A stretch of DNA of 64,000 nt from assembly GCA_001704765.1 (NCBI GenBank), contig MBFK01000198.1, forward strand, positions 1 to 64,000, read 5' to 3'. Position 1 is the stretch's first letter, and each line of letters starts with the position of its first letter. This DNA is from Sinorhizobium shofinae. GTDB lineage: Bacteria; Pseudomonadota; Alphaproteobacteria; Rhizobiales; Rhizobiaceae. The translations under genes and the position numbers were made by a program. Positions 25,150 to 33,245 of this stretch are shown one piece after another. The notes under the pieces are model-generated. The model did no database searches, had not been told where the DNA came from, and saw nothing but the letters and a program-made list of their open reading frames with translations.

Positions 25150-26694
25150 ATGAGGTTCGAGCAATTCCTTATCAGGAACGCCGCGGCTCACGGGGCAAAG
25201 ACGGCGCTGGTCACCGATCGGAAGCGGCTGAGCTACAAGGAACTGGATGATCTTTCGTCCCGGCTCGCCGCCGCGCTCGCCGCTAGCGGAGTGAATTCCA
25301 ACGACCGCGTTCTGGTCTTCATGGACAATTGCTGGGAAGCGGCGGTGGCGATCTTCGCGATCCTCAAGGCCGGCGCCACCTTCAGCCCGATCAACGCCTC
25401 CACGAAGGCCGACAAGCTCGCCTACATCATTGCCGATTGCGAGGCGGCGGCGATCCTCACACAGGCAAAACTGATGCCGATCGTCGCGGAGGCGCGCGCG
25501 CTTTGCGCCAAGCCGCTTTTCATCGCTTCGACCGCCGCACCGGGCGGCCGCACGCCGGAAGGGGCGGTATCCTTTGAGAAGTGCCTGACGGCCGAGCCCT
25601 TGCGCGTCCTCCACGGCGGCATCGACGTCGATCTCGCCATGCTGATCTACACTTCCGGATCGACGGGCCGTCCCAAGGGCGTGATGATGACGCATCGCAA
25701 TATCGATGCAGCATCGGAATCGATCACCACATACCTGCGCAACACGCCGGACGACGTCATCCTCAACGTTCTGCCGCTGGCCTTCGACTACGGGCTCTAT
25801 CAATTGCTGATGGCGATCCGGCTCGGCGCCACTCTCGTCCTCGAGAAATCCTTCGCCTTCCCGCAGGCGGTCTTCGAGCGCATTCGTGCCGAAGGCGTGA
25901 CCGGTTTCCCGCTGGTCCCGACGATGGCCGCGATGATCCTGCAGATGCGCGACCTCGAAGCCGGTTTCCTGCCGAGCCTTCGCTATATCTCCAATACCGC
26001 CGCGGCGTTGCCGCCGGTGCATATCGCGCGCCTGCGAGAGCTCTTCCCGGCCGCTCGGCTCTATTCTATGTACGGCCTGACGGAATGCAAGCGCTGCACC
26101 TATCTGCCGCCGGACGAGCTTGATCGCCGGCCCGGCTCGGTTGGCATTGCCATTCCCAACACCGAAGCCTTCGTGGTCGACGAAGAAGGCAAGCGCGTGC
26201 CGCCGGGTGTCCCCGGTGAACTTGTCATTCGCGGCCCGCATGTCATGCAAGGGTACTGGCGCAATGAGGCGGCCACCGAGCGCATGCTGCGCCCGGGCCC
26301 GAACCCGTGGGAAAGGGTGCTTTATACCGGCGACCTCTTCCGCACCGACGATGAGGGCTTCCTCTATTTCGTCGGTCGCAAGGACGACATCATCAAGACG
26401 CGCGGCGAGAAGGTGGCGCCAAAGGAGGTCGAGACCGTCCTGCACGCTCATCCGGGCATCGCCGAGGCCGTCGTCATCGGCGTTCCCGATCCGGTGCTCG
26501 GCCATGCGATCGGCGCCCTTGTCGTCCTCTCCGACCCGACCCTCAGCGAAAAAGACATCATCCGCCACTGCGCCCGTCACCTCGAGGACTTCATGGTCCC
26601 AAAGATCGTCGAATTCCGCGCCGAGCTTCCGAAGACGGACACGGGCAAGGTCAGCCGCAGGCTGGCGGCCGAAACATTGGAGCCCGCAGAATGA
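25150..26694 (+). CDS. AMP-forming acyl/aminoacyl ligase (ANL superfamily)
   Basis: The 514-residue enzyme shows the ANL core motifs: YTSGSTGRPKG (167-177), YGLTE (A5), YTGDLFRTDDEGFLYF (A7/A8), GRKDDIIKTRGEKVAPKEVE (hinge) and a C-terminal PKTDTGKVSRR with the catalytic lysine. It would adenylate a carboxylic or amino acid and load it on the neighbouring carrier protein. Its 3' end overlaps the NadE-like gene by four bases. The substrate cannot be read from sequence by eye; DltA-like, fatty-acyl or amino-acyl specificity are all open. Confidence 0.9.
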   Translation: MRFEQFLIRNAAAHGAKTALVTDRKRLSYKELDDLSSRLAAALAASGVNSNDRVLVFMDNCWEAAVAIFAILKAGATFSPINASTKADKLAYIIADCEAAAILTQAKLMPIVAEARALCAKPLFIASTAAPGGRTPEGAVSFEKCLTAEPLRVLHGGIDVDLAMLIYTSGSTGRPKGVMMTHRNIDAASESITTYLRNTPDDVILNVLPLAFDYGLYQLLMAIRLGATLVLEKSFAFPQAVFERIRAEGVTGFPLVPTMAAMILQMRDLEAGFLPSLRYISNTAAALPPVHIARLRELFPAARLYSMYGLTECKRCTYLPPDELDRRPGSVGIAIPNTEAFVVDEEGKRVPPGVPGELVIRGPHVMQGYWRNEAATERMLRPGPNPWERVLYTGDLFRTDDEGFLYFVGRKDDIIKTRGEKVAPKEVETVLHAHPGIAEAVVIGVPDPVLGHAIGALVVLSDPTLSEKDIIRHCARHLEDFMVPKIVEFRAELPKTDTGKVSRRLAAETLEPAE

Positions 26695-27698
26695 ACATCC
26701 GCCCCAATCAGGAGACGTTCACCTTCTCCGCCGATGCCTTGAGGATCGACGAAGCCGCGGAGACCGAGCGCGTCGTCGCGGGCTTGCGCACCCAATTGCG
26801 CGGCATGCGCAAGCGCGGGCTCGTGCTTGGCCTTTCGGGCGGCATCGATTCGAGCGTTTCGGTCGCGCTCGCCGTGCGCGCCGTCGGCGCCAAAAACGTC
26901 TTTTGCCTGTTCATGCCGGAAAACGATTCCGACCCGGACAGCCTCCGGCTCGGCCGGCTGGTGGCCGAGACGTTCGGCGTCGAGGCAATCATCGAGGATA
27001 TCGGGCCGACGCTTGCGGCCATGGGCTGCTACGAGCGCCGCGACGCCTTTATTCGCGAACTCGTGCCTGACTATGGGCCGGGCTGGGCGTCGAAGATCGT
27101 CATCGCCAATGCGCTCGAAGGTGACGGCTACAACATCTCCTCGCTGGTGGTCCAGGACCCGGAGGGCAAACGGACGAAGCTGCGCATGCCGCCCTCCGTC
27201 TATCTCGGCATCGTCGCCGCAACCAACATGAAGCAGCGCACCCGCAAGCAGCTGGAATATTATCACGCCGACCGGTGCAACTTCGCGGTCCTCGGCACGC
27301 CGAACAGGCTCGAATACGACCAGGGCTTCTTTGTGAAGAACGGCGATGGTGCGGCCGACGTCAAGCCGATCGCCCATCTCTACAAGTCGCAGGTCTATGC
27401 GCTCGCCGCCTATCTCGGCGTTCCGGAAGAAATCCGACGCCGGCCACCGACGACCGACACCTATTCGCTCGAGCAAACGCAGGAAGAGTTCTATTTCTCG
27501 CTGCCCTACGACCGGATGGATCTTTGTCTGTATGGCCTCAACAATGGCCTGAGCGCCGAAGAGGTCGGCCGCGCGGCGGATCTCTCGGCAGCTAAGGTCG
27601 AGCGCGTCTGGGCGGACATCGCCGCCAAGCGCAAGGCGACTCGCTACCTGCACCTCGGGCCGCAGCTCGTGCAGCCGGTCGCGGAAATCAGCGACTGA
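26691..27698 (+). CDS. NAD synthetase-like ATP-dependent amidotransferase (NadE family, no glutaminase domain)
   Basis: The 335-residue protein has the N-type ATP-pyrophosphatase loop LSGGIDSS (48-55) and the NadE-type block GTPNRLEYDQGFFVKNGDGA then DVKPIAHLYKSQVYALAAYL. It is longer than classical ammonia-dependent NadE (~275) and ends with an unusual TYSLEQTQEEFYFSLPYDRM segment. There is no nitrilase-type glutaminase domain, so it needs ammonia from elsewhere, possibly AsnO. The start overlaps the ligase stop. It may be an amide-forming enzyme of the cassette rather than the cell's housekeeping NAD synthetase. Confidence 0.8.
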   Translation: MNIRPNQETFTFSADALRIDEAAETERVVAGLRTQLRGMRKRGLVLGLSGGIDSSVSVALAVRAVGAKNVFCLFMPENDSDPDSLRLGRLVAETFGVEAIIEDIGPTLAAMGCYERRDAFIRELVPDYGPGWASKIVIANALEGDGYNISSLVVQDPEGKRTKLRMPPSVYLGIVAATNMKQRTRKQLEYYHADRCNFAVLGTPNRLEYDQGFFVKNGDGAADVKPIAHLYKSQVYALAAYLGVPEEIRRRPPTTDTYSLEQTQEEFYFSLPYDRMDLCLYGLNNGLSAEEVGRAADLSAAKVERVWADIAAKRKATRYLHLGPQLVQPVAEISD

Positions 27699-27943
27699 CA
27701 CGGAACGCCGGTTGCCGTTTTCGCCCGGCAGCCTCTCACAACAGACCATCCGACGTTCCGGTAAGGCAGTTCGGTGCCGAGGCGGGGCGGGGATTTCACG
27801 CGTTTTTCCCTGGTATTTCCGGGCGGTACGTGCAGCAGCACGATCGATGCGCAAGCGCTGCGCCCGCTCCCGCCAGGGATCATTTCCGAGGATATTTTTC
27901 AGCCGATCGGATCTGCTCTCCAGCCCCGAGCAGGGTAGCGGGA
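27699..27943. other. Gap between the asnO cassette and minC
   Basis: About 300 bases separate the two genes (to 27999). No gene is supported in it; an in-frame open stretch directly before minC ends in TAG at 27997 and is arginine-rich. The CtrA-type site lies at its right end. Confidence 0.4.
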
Positions 27944-27958
27944 TTAACCATTTATTAA
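27944..27958. promoter_or_regulatory. CtrA-type binding site upstream of minC
   Basis: TTAA at 27944-27947 and TTAA at 27955-27958 are separated by exactly seven bases, and each is followed by CC, giving a full match to the TTAA-N7-TTAA site of the alphaproteobacterial cell-cycle regulator CtrA. It lies 42 bases before the minC start. CtrA control of min genes has been reported in S. meliloti, so direct regulation here is a sound inference. Confidence 0.7.
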
Positions 27959-27999
27959 CCGTGACTCGCCTACATCTAGGCAACGAAAAATTAACGTAG

Positions 28000-28749
28000 A
28001 TGACCAAAGTGCTAACAGACACCCGCTCGATCCGCATCAAGGGCCGCTCGTTTCTGGCGCTGGTGCTTTCACCGGAGCCACCGCTCGACGCCTGGCTCAC
28101 CCGCCTCGATGATTTGGCCTCGCGGTCCGCGGGGTTTTTCCTGGGGCGACCGGTCGTTCTCGATGTCGCAGACCTCGAAATCGACCGGGCGCAGCTCAAG
28201 AACCTGATCGACGAGCTTGGCAAGCGCAACGTTCGAATCATGGGCATCGAAGGCGGCCGTCCGTCGCTTTTCGAGCCGGGGATGCCGCCGGCCATGAAGG
28301 GCGGACGCCCGGCTCCGGACATCGAAATCCCGGCCGAGTCGACCGTCGAACCGGTTAACGCCGCTTCGGCCAAGGCTGCCGCATCGAGCGCGCCGATGGA
28401 GCCGCAGGCGGCAAGGGCGATCTCATCGATCGTCATCCGCGAGCCCGTGCGCTCCGGCCAGTCGGTGATCTTTCCCGAGGGCGACGTCACCGTCGTCGGA
28501 TCGGTCGCCTCGGGCGCGGAGATCATCGCGGGTGGATCGGTCCATATTTACGGAACGCTGCGGGGGCGGGCGCTGGCCGGCTCGGTGGGCAACGCTTCGG
28601 CGCGCATCTTCTGCCGTCGGCTCGAAGCGGAGCTGCTCGCAATCGATGGCGTCTACAAGACGGCGGAAGATATGGCCCCCAACCTTCGCGGGCAGGCTGT
28701 CCAGCTCTGGCTAGAAGGCGACTCGATCATGGCAGAAAGACTTAACTGA
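28000..28749 (+). CDS. minC: Septum-site-determining protein MinC
   Basis: The 249-residue FtsZ antagonist has an N-terminal MinC_N domain (1-105), a flexible alanine/proline-rich linker (~105-145) and the C-terminal beta-helical domain (RSGQSVIFPEGDVTVVGSVA, GGSVHIYGTLRGRALAG) that binds MinD. It inhibits Z-ring formation away from midcell. It is first in minCDE; the CtrA-type site is just upstream. Confidence 0.95.
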   Translation: MTKVLTDTRSIRIKGRSFLALVLSPEPPLDAWLTRLDDLASRSAGFFLGRPVVLDVADLEIDRAQLKNLIDELGKRNVRIMGIEGGRPSLFEPGMPPAMKGGRPAPDIEIPAESTVEPVNAASAKAAASSAPMEPQAARAISSIVIREPVRSGQSVIFPEGDVTVVGSVASGAEIIAGGSVHIYGTLRGRALAGSVGNASARIFCRRLEAELLAIDGVYKTAEDMAPNLRGQAVQLWLEGDSIMAERLN

Positions 28750-28782
28750 GCCGGCGACCGGCCAGCATACAGGAGCGGGAAG

Positions 28783-29598
28783 ATGGCGAAAGTAATCGTT
28801 GTTACATCGGGTAAGGGTGGCGTCGGCAAGACGACATCAACCGCCGCGCTTGGCGCGGCGCTGGCGCAGAGGAATGAGAAGACGGTCGTCGTCGATTTCG
28901 ACGTCGGTCTGCGCAACCTCGACCTCGTCATGGGCGCCGAGCGGCGGGTCGTCTACGACATCGTCAACGTCATCCAGGGCGATGCCAAGTTGCCGCAGGC
29001 GCTGATCCGCGACAAGCGGCTGGACACGCTCTTTTTGCTACCGGCTTCGCAGACCCGGGACAAGGACAGCCTGACCGCCGAGGGTGTCGAGCGGGTGATG
29101 GCCGAGCTCAAGAAGCACTTCGACTGGATCATCTGTGACAGTCCGGCCGGCATCGAGCGCGGCGCGACGCTTGCCATGCGGCATGCCGACATCGCTGTCA
29201 TCGTCACCAATCCGGAAGTCTCGTCGGTTCGCGACTCGGATCGCATCATCGGCCTCCTCGACGCCAAGACCGAACGCGCCGAGCGCGGCGAGCGGGTGGA
29301 AAAGCATCTGCTCCTCACCCGTTATGACCCGGCCCGCGCCGAACGGGGCGACATGCTGAAGGTCGACGATGTCCTGGAGATCCTGTCGATCCCGCTGGTC
29401 GGCATCGTGCCCGAAAGCACGGACGTACTGCGCGCTTCCAACATCGGCGCGCCGGTCACCCTAGCCGACAGCCGGAGCGCTCCGGCGCTCGCCTATCACG
29501 ACGCCGCCCGGCGGATTGCCGGCGAAACGGTGCCGATGACCATTCCGGGCGAGAAGCGCGGGCTTCTCGGCAAACTGTTCGGACGGAGGGCAGCATGA
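28783..29598 (+). CDS. minD: Septum-site-determining ATPase MinD
   Basis: The 271-residue deviant Walker ATPase begins MAKVIVVTSGKGGVGKTT with the signature lysine in KGGVGKT (residues 11-17); FDVGLRNLDLVMGAERRVVY and ICDSPAGIERGA follow as in all MinD. The last residues GLLGKLFGRRAA form the membrane-targeting amphipathic helix. ATP-bound MinD recruits MinC to the membrane and is released by MinE. It overlaps minE by four bases. A GGAGCGGGAAG site precedes the ATG. Confidence 0.96.
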   Translation: MAKVIVVTSGKGGVGKTTSTAALGAALAQRNEKTVVVDFDVGLRNLDLVMGAERRVVYDIVNVIQGDAKLPQALIRDKRLDTLFLLPASQTRDKDSLTAEGVERVMAELKKHFDWIICDSPAGIERGATLAMRHADIAVIVTNPEVSSVRDSDRIIGLLDAKTERAERGERVEKHLLLTRYDPARAERGDMLKVDDVLEILSIPLVGIVPESTDVLRASNIGAPVTLADSRSAPALAYHDAARRIAGETVPMTIPGEKRGLLGKLFGRRAA

Positions 29599-29855
29599 GC
29601 ATATTCCGTTTCTTCAGCAAACAGACGTCGGCGCCGACAGCGCGCGAGCGTCTGCAGGTCCTGCTCGCTCACGAGCGCGCCTCGGTCGGCCATTCGGATC
29701 TCGTGGCCGTTCTCAGGGAGGAAATCCTCGCTGTCATCGCCAAGCACGTGCAGGTCGATGGCGACAAGGTGAGCGTCAAGATGGACCGCGGCGAAAACGT
29801 CTCGACTCTGGAGGTCGATATCGAGATCCCGCTGAACGCGATGCGTGCGGCCTGA
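29595..29855 (+). CDS. minE: Cell division topological specificity factor MinE
   Basis: The 86-residue protein has the N-terminal membrane-binding/anti-MinCD segment (MSIFRFFSKQ, ARERLQVLLAHERA) and the C-terminal topological domain ending in EVDIEIPL. It stimulates MinD ATPase and drives pole-to-pole oscillation. The ATG overlaps the minD stop. The gene converges with the GNAT-like gene 20 bases downstream. Confidence 0.95.
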   Translation: MSIFRFFSKQTSAPTARERLQVLLAHERASVGHSDLVAVLREEILAVIAKHVQVDGDKVSVKMDRGENVSTLEVDIEIPLNAMRAA

Positions 29856-29875
29856 AAGGGTCGCGGCGATCCTGA

Positions 29876-30994
29876 CTAATCGTCGAAGGAGCCGCCGATC
29901 AGGCGGCTCCAATGCTCTCCGGCAAGGCCATTCACGAAGCCCTGCGCGTGCCGGAACGCGTCGACGAGTTCCTCGTCGCGGGAATGCACGACGGTCGAGG
30001 CAGCGTGGACGAAGCCGATGCGGCGACCCATCATCGCTTCGAGCAGGGCTGGCTGGGTGCGGCCGCGGAGCGCCGCGGCGCCGCGGGCCGCTGCATGATC
30101 GATCAGATAGTCGAGGACGGGACCTGCCTGCCCGGGTAGGGAAAGCAGTTGCAAAACCCGCGCGGTTCCGCCCGGCCTCAGGTGGTAGAAGAAGGCCCCG
30201 ACCGGTGCGCCGGTGCGCGTCTTGACGGCGGCGAAGCGGGGCTCGCCGAATTCGGGCTTTTCGATTGCGTCCTTCAGAATGCGGCCGAACTGACCCTCCG
30301 CCCAGGCGGGCTGCACGGCAAATTGCATGGTCAAGGGCGCGAAGAGCTCGGCAAAGGATCCAGCATCGATGTCGGCGACCTGGAGCGTTCCCGGCAGGCT
30401 GCCCTCTTTGGGAACGGCCGACCAGCGCAGATCGCCGCGCCCCATTTTTCCGCGAAAGCGCTCGTCGAAAGCGCGTGCCAGCGGGCCCAACACGCGCGCC
30501 GGACCGATCCGGCGCGAGACGAGGTCGAGCGCGAAGCTGGCCGGGCGAAGGACGCGTACCCAGTCCAGGCTGTATTGCGGCAGTACGATGCCACGCAGCC
30601 GTGTCCACATTTGCGTCGAGACTTCGCTCGCTGTTTCGCTGAAAGAGAGGTCCTGAGGGCCGGCCAGGAAGGCCTTCAGAAGCCGGGCGCCGGCCATCGG
30701 GTCGCTCTCCCGGCCTTCGACCATCAGCGAGCCGCAGATCGCAGCGCGCAACCGCCGGCCGTTGTAGCTCATCGGCAGCGCGTTGACGCCGACGAAGCCG
30801 GAAACGCGACCGGCGTCGTTGAGGTAGACGAGCGGCGCGACCTCGGGGTCATAGCCGGGGGTCTCCAGATACAAGTGGCGGAGATAATCGACGAGCGCAG
30901 GCGGCGGAGCCCGGTCGCTGTTGCGGAAGATCTTTTGAAAGAGCCCGGCAACGGCGGGAATATCGGCGATCGTGAGCGGACGGATGTCGCTCAT
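29876..30994 (-). CDS. GNAT-like acyltransferase-related protein (paralogue of the gene at 33235)
   Basis: The 372-residue protein begins MSDIRPLTIADIPAVAGLFQ, a typical GNAT opening, and keeps a GFVGVNALPMSYNGRRLRAA segment resembling the acetyl-CoA-binding region; the C-terminal half (residues 210-372) is a second domain ending in GLAGEHWSRLIGG. The start at 30994 follows the upstream stop after one base. It resembles the protein at 33235-34383 along its whole length. It forms a two-gene unit with the PrmC-like methyltransferase. Substrate unknown; modification of a polysaccharide or lipid precursor is possible given the adjoining locus. Confidence 0.75.
   Translation of the reverse strand: MSDIRPLTIADIPAVAGLFQKIFRNSDRAPPPALVDYLRHLYLETPGYDPEVAPLVYLNDAGRVSGFVGVNALPMSYNGRRLRAAICGSLMVEGRESDPMAGARLLKAFLAGPQDLSFSETASEVSTQMWTRLRGIVLPQYSLDWVRVLRPASFALDLVSRRIGPARVLGPLARAFDERFRGKMGRGDLRWSAVPKEGSLPGTLQVADIDAGSFAELFAPLTMQFAVQPAWAEGQFGRILKDAIEKPEFGEPRFAAVKTRTGAPVGAFFYHLRPGGTARVLQLLSLPGQAGPVLDYLIDHAAARGAAALRGRTQPALLEAMMGRRIGFVHAASTVVHSRDEELVDAFRHAQGFVNGLAGEHWSRLIGGSFDD
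29888..29910 (+). terminator. Hairpin at the minCDE 3' end, inside the converging gene
   Basis: GGAGCCGCC (29888-29896) and GGCGGCTCC (29902-29910) form a perfect 9-bp stem with a 5-base loop, 33 bases after the minE stop. It lies within the last codons of the converging GNAT-like gene. No T-tract follows on either strand, so terminator function is tentative. Confidence 0.35.
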
Positions 30995-30995
30995 C

Positions 30996-31715
30996 TCACC
31001 CGTCCTCGTCCATGGGAACGCCCAACTTACCGACGATGGCGACACGCGGCCTGCCTTGCGTGTCATGCGCGAAGCTCACGGCCTCGTAGTCCTTGGCACG
31101 AGCGAGGAGGGCTGCGGCTTGCCGGTCCTGTCCTTCGCCGAATTCGAACAGAAGCCAACCGCCCGGTTTGAGGAAGGCGACCGCATCGCGGATCAGCCGC
31201 TGGTGGATGGAAATGCCATAGGGACCGCCGTCGAAGGCTTCGCGTGGCTCGTTCTCGAGGAGATGGGCGCTGTCGCCTTCGAGACGGGACGTCGATATAT
31301 AGGGCGGATTGCAGACGATCATGTCGACCCGGCCTTCGAGGCCTTCTCCTTCGAGCGCCGCGAACAGGTTGCCCTGCCGGATCAGGACGCGCTCCTGCAG
31401 CGATAAGCGCTCGGCGTTGCGGCGGGCGAGCGCAACGGTGCTGTCGGTCAAATCCGCGCCCCAGACCCGCGCAAGCGGAATGGCTGCGGCGATCGCGAGG
31501 GCGAGGTTGCCCGAGCCGCAGCACATGTCGACGATCGTCACCGGCCCCGTCCGATTGCGAAGTCGCGCAACGGCGTTACGGCCGAGCAGTTCCGTCTCCT
31601 CGCGCGGCACGAGGACGTCCGGCGCGAGTTCGAGGTCGATGTCCATGAAGCGAACGAGGCGAGGCGAATGGCCGTTGGCCTGGCTGACGTCAGGAAGATT
31701 GTCGCTCTGCAGCAC
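30996..31715 (-). CDS. PrmC/HemK-like class I SAM-dependent methyltransferase
   Basis: The 239-residue protein has the HemK-type VLVPREETELLGRNAV motif, the SAM-binding VDMCCGSGNLALAIAAA glycine loop, and MIVCNPPYIS (NPPY catalytic motif for amino-group or glutamine N-methylation). It lacks the long N-terminal helical domain of release-factor methyltransferase PrmC (~280 residues), so the target may differ. The GTG start has AAGGAG six bases upstream. It precedes the GNAT-like gene with one base between stop and start. Confidence 0.85.
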   Translation of the reverse strand: MLQSDNLPDVSQANGHSPRLVRFMDIDLELAPDVLVPREETELLGRNAVARLRNRTGPVTIVDMCCGSGNLALAIAAAIPLARVWGADLTDSTVALARRNAERLSLQERVLIRQGNLFAALEGEGLEGRVDMIVCNPPYISTSRLEGDSAHLLENEPREAFDGGPYGISIHQRLIRDAVAFLKPGGWLLFEFGEGQDRQAAALLARAKDYEAVSFAHDTQGRPRVAIVGKLGVPMDEDG

Positions 31716-31925
31716 GAACGCTCCTTCGGTTGTCGGATGGTATTAGGGTCCCGCGGACACTAGCGCACTCGGGTAAACGGAAGCTGAAATACAATTGATG
31801 GACGTATGTTAACCGCCCAATCATCTCTGCCCATTAATGTGCGCGGGGATCGGCGGAAAGGGTCGCGGCAAAGCCGACCTTCCGGATGCCGACCCCTGTG
31901 GCGTAACATCGACAAGGCAGATCGG

Positions 31926-33245
31926 ATGTCTTCGGAAGGCTTAACGGAATCGCGCGGGTACAAGCCTTTCCTGCCGATGATCCTGTCCTATGCCGCATCC
32001 GGCGGCAGTCTTGTCCTAGGGTCCGCGGCGCAGCTTCTCACCTTCGCGATCCTTGCCCGCTTTCTCGGCGTCGACGAGTTCAGCATCTTCGTCGCCATCA
32101 CCGCAGTCGCCAGCATCGCCGTCCATCTATGCGGATTGGGCGCCATGGAATGCCTCGTGCGGCGCGTCGCGAGGGATCGCACGATCTATCCCGAGATGCT
32201 CGGCCACAACATCCTGCTCACAGCGGCAAGCGGGATTGTCCTCGTGCTGGCCGGCGCCGTCACGCTGCCATTCTTCTTCGCGCTTTCACCGGATCCGATC
32301 GCCAACTTTGCAGTGATCGCGCTGATGCTGGTCACCAACATCGTCCTGGTCCGCATCATCGTTCTGGCCGAACAGATCTTCATTGCCCATTCCGATTTCG
32401 GCTCCGCGAACAAGGTGAACGTCGGCTTCGCCGTGGCGCGCACCATTGCGGCGGCGCTCGCATGCCTGGTTTTCGGCGTCTCGACAGTGGCGTCCTGGGC
32501 CATCTGGCAATTCATCTGCCACGTTCTGGTGGCTTTGGCCTGTGCTTGGGCGATCAATGGCCTCGGCGGACCGCGCTACCGTATCGTGCGGGAGGAATTG
32601 CCGCAGGGCCTCTACTTCAGCATTCCGTTCATTCTGCGCGCCCTCAGGCAGAACGCCGACCTGCTCGTCTTGAGCCTCGTCACCACGGCCGAGATCGTTT
32701 CGAGCTACAGCGTTGCACGGCGAATGCTCGAGAGCAGCTTCCTGTCCGTCGAGGCGCTCAATCGCCTCATCTATCCGGGTTCGGCGCGGATGACGACTGC
32801 GGGCCTGCACCGCGCCTTGCAGCGGGTGCTTCGTGTGCTTGCCGCCGCGACCGGTATCAGCCTTGCAGCGGCGCTTGCGGTCTTCGTGCTGGCGCCGGTC
32901 CTGCCTTATCTGTTCGGGCACGAATATGTCTCTCTCGTCGGCTTTGTGCGAGGCCTCTCATGGGTTGTTGTGCCGCTCGCCATCTGGTCGGTGGCCGTGG
33001 AAGCCTTGGGCGCCTCGGGCTACCAGGCCGCACGGGCCACAGTCATGGGGCTCGCAAGCATCGTCGGGGCCGGGCTTGCCGCCGGGGCGAGTTGGTACGC
33101 CCCTCCCGCCGGCACCTTCGTCTCCTTCTATGTCATCGAGATCGCCATGGTGGTCGCCACATGGAGCGTTTTCCTGCGCTTCGTGCGCCGCGACCGGGAG
33201 CGGGCTGCACGCGAGTTTCAGGCGGGCATAGTGCATGGGAATTGA
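31926..33245 (+). CDS. Polysaccharide flippase (Wzx-like, MATE/MVF superfamily)
   Basis: A ~439-residue polytopic membrane protein with about 12 hydrophobic helices and the Wzx-type opening (GGSLVLGSAAQLLTFAILAR, FLGVDEFSIFVAITAVASIA). It would move lipid-linked oligosaccharide units across the inner membrane. ATG 31926 was preferred over an in-frame ATG at 31806 because the extra 40 residues are polar and basic. It overlaps the next gene by 11 bases. It opens the polysaccharide locus. Confidence 0.85.
   Translation: MSSEGLTESRGYKPFLPMILSYAASGGSLVLGSAAQLLTFAILARFLGVDEFSIFVAITAVASIAVHLCGLGAMECLVRRVARDRTIYPEMLGHNILLTAASGIVLVLAGAVTLPFFFALSPDPIANFAVIALMLVTNIVLVRIIVLAEQIFIAHSDFGSANKVNVGFAVARTIAAALACLVFGVSTVASWAIWQFICHVLVALACAWAINGLGGPRYRIVREELPQGLYFSIPFILRALRQNADLLVLSLVTTAEIVSSYSVARRMLESSFLSVEALNRLIYPGSARMTTAGLHRALQRVLRVLAAATGISLAAALAVFVLAPVLPYLFGHEYVSLVGFVRGLSWVVVPLAIWSVAVEALGASGYQAARATVMGLASIVGAGLAAGASWYAPPAGTFVSFYVIEIAMVVATWSVFLRFVRRDRERAAREFQAGIVHGN

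Noticed and set aside
24925..28526. Long minus-strand frames of 551 and 649 codons opposite the ligase, NadE-like and minC genes
   Set aside because: They span several well-supported genes on the other strand and show no protein family features.
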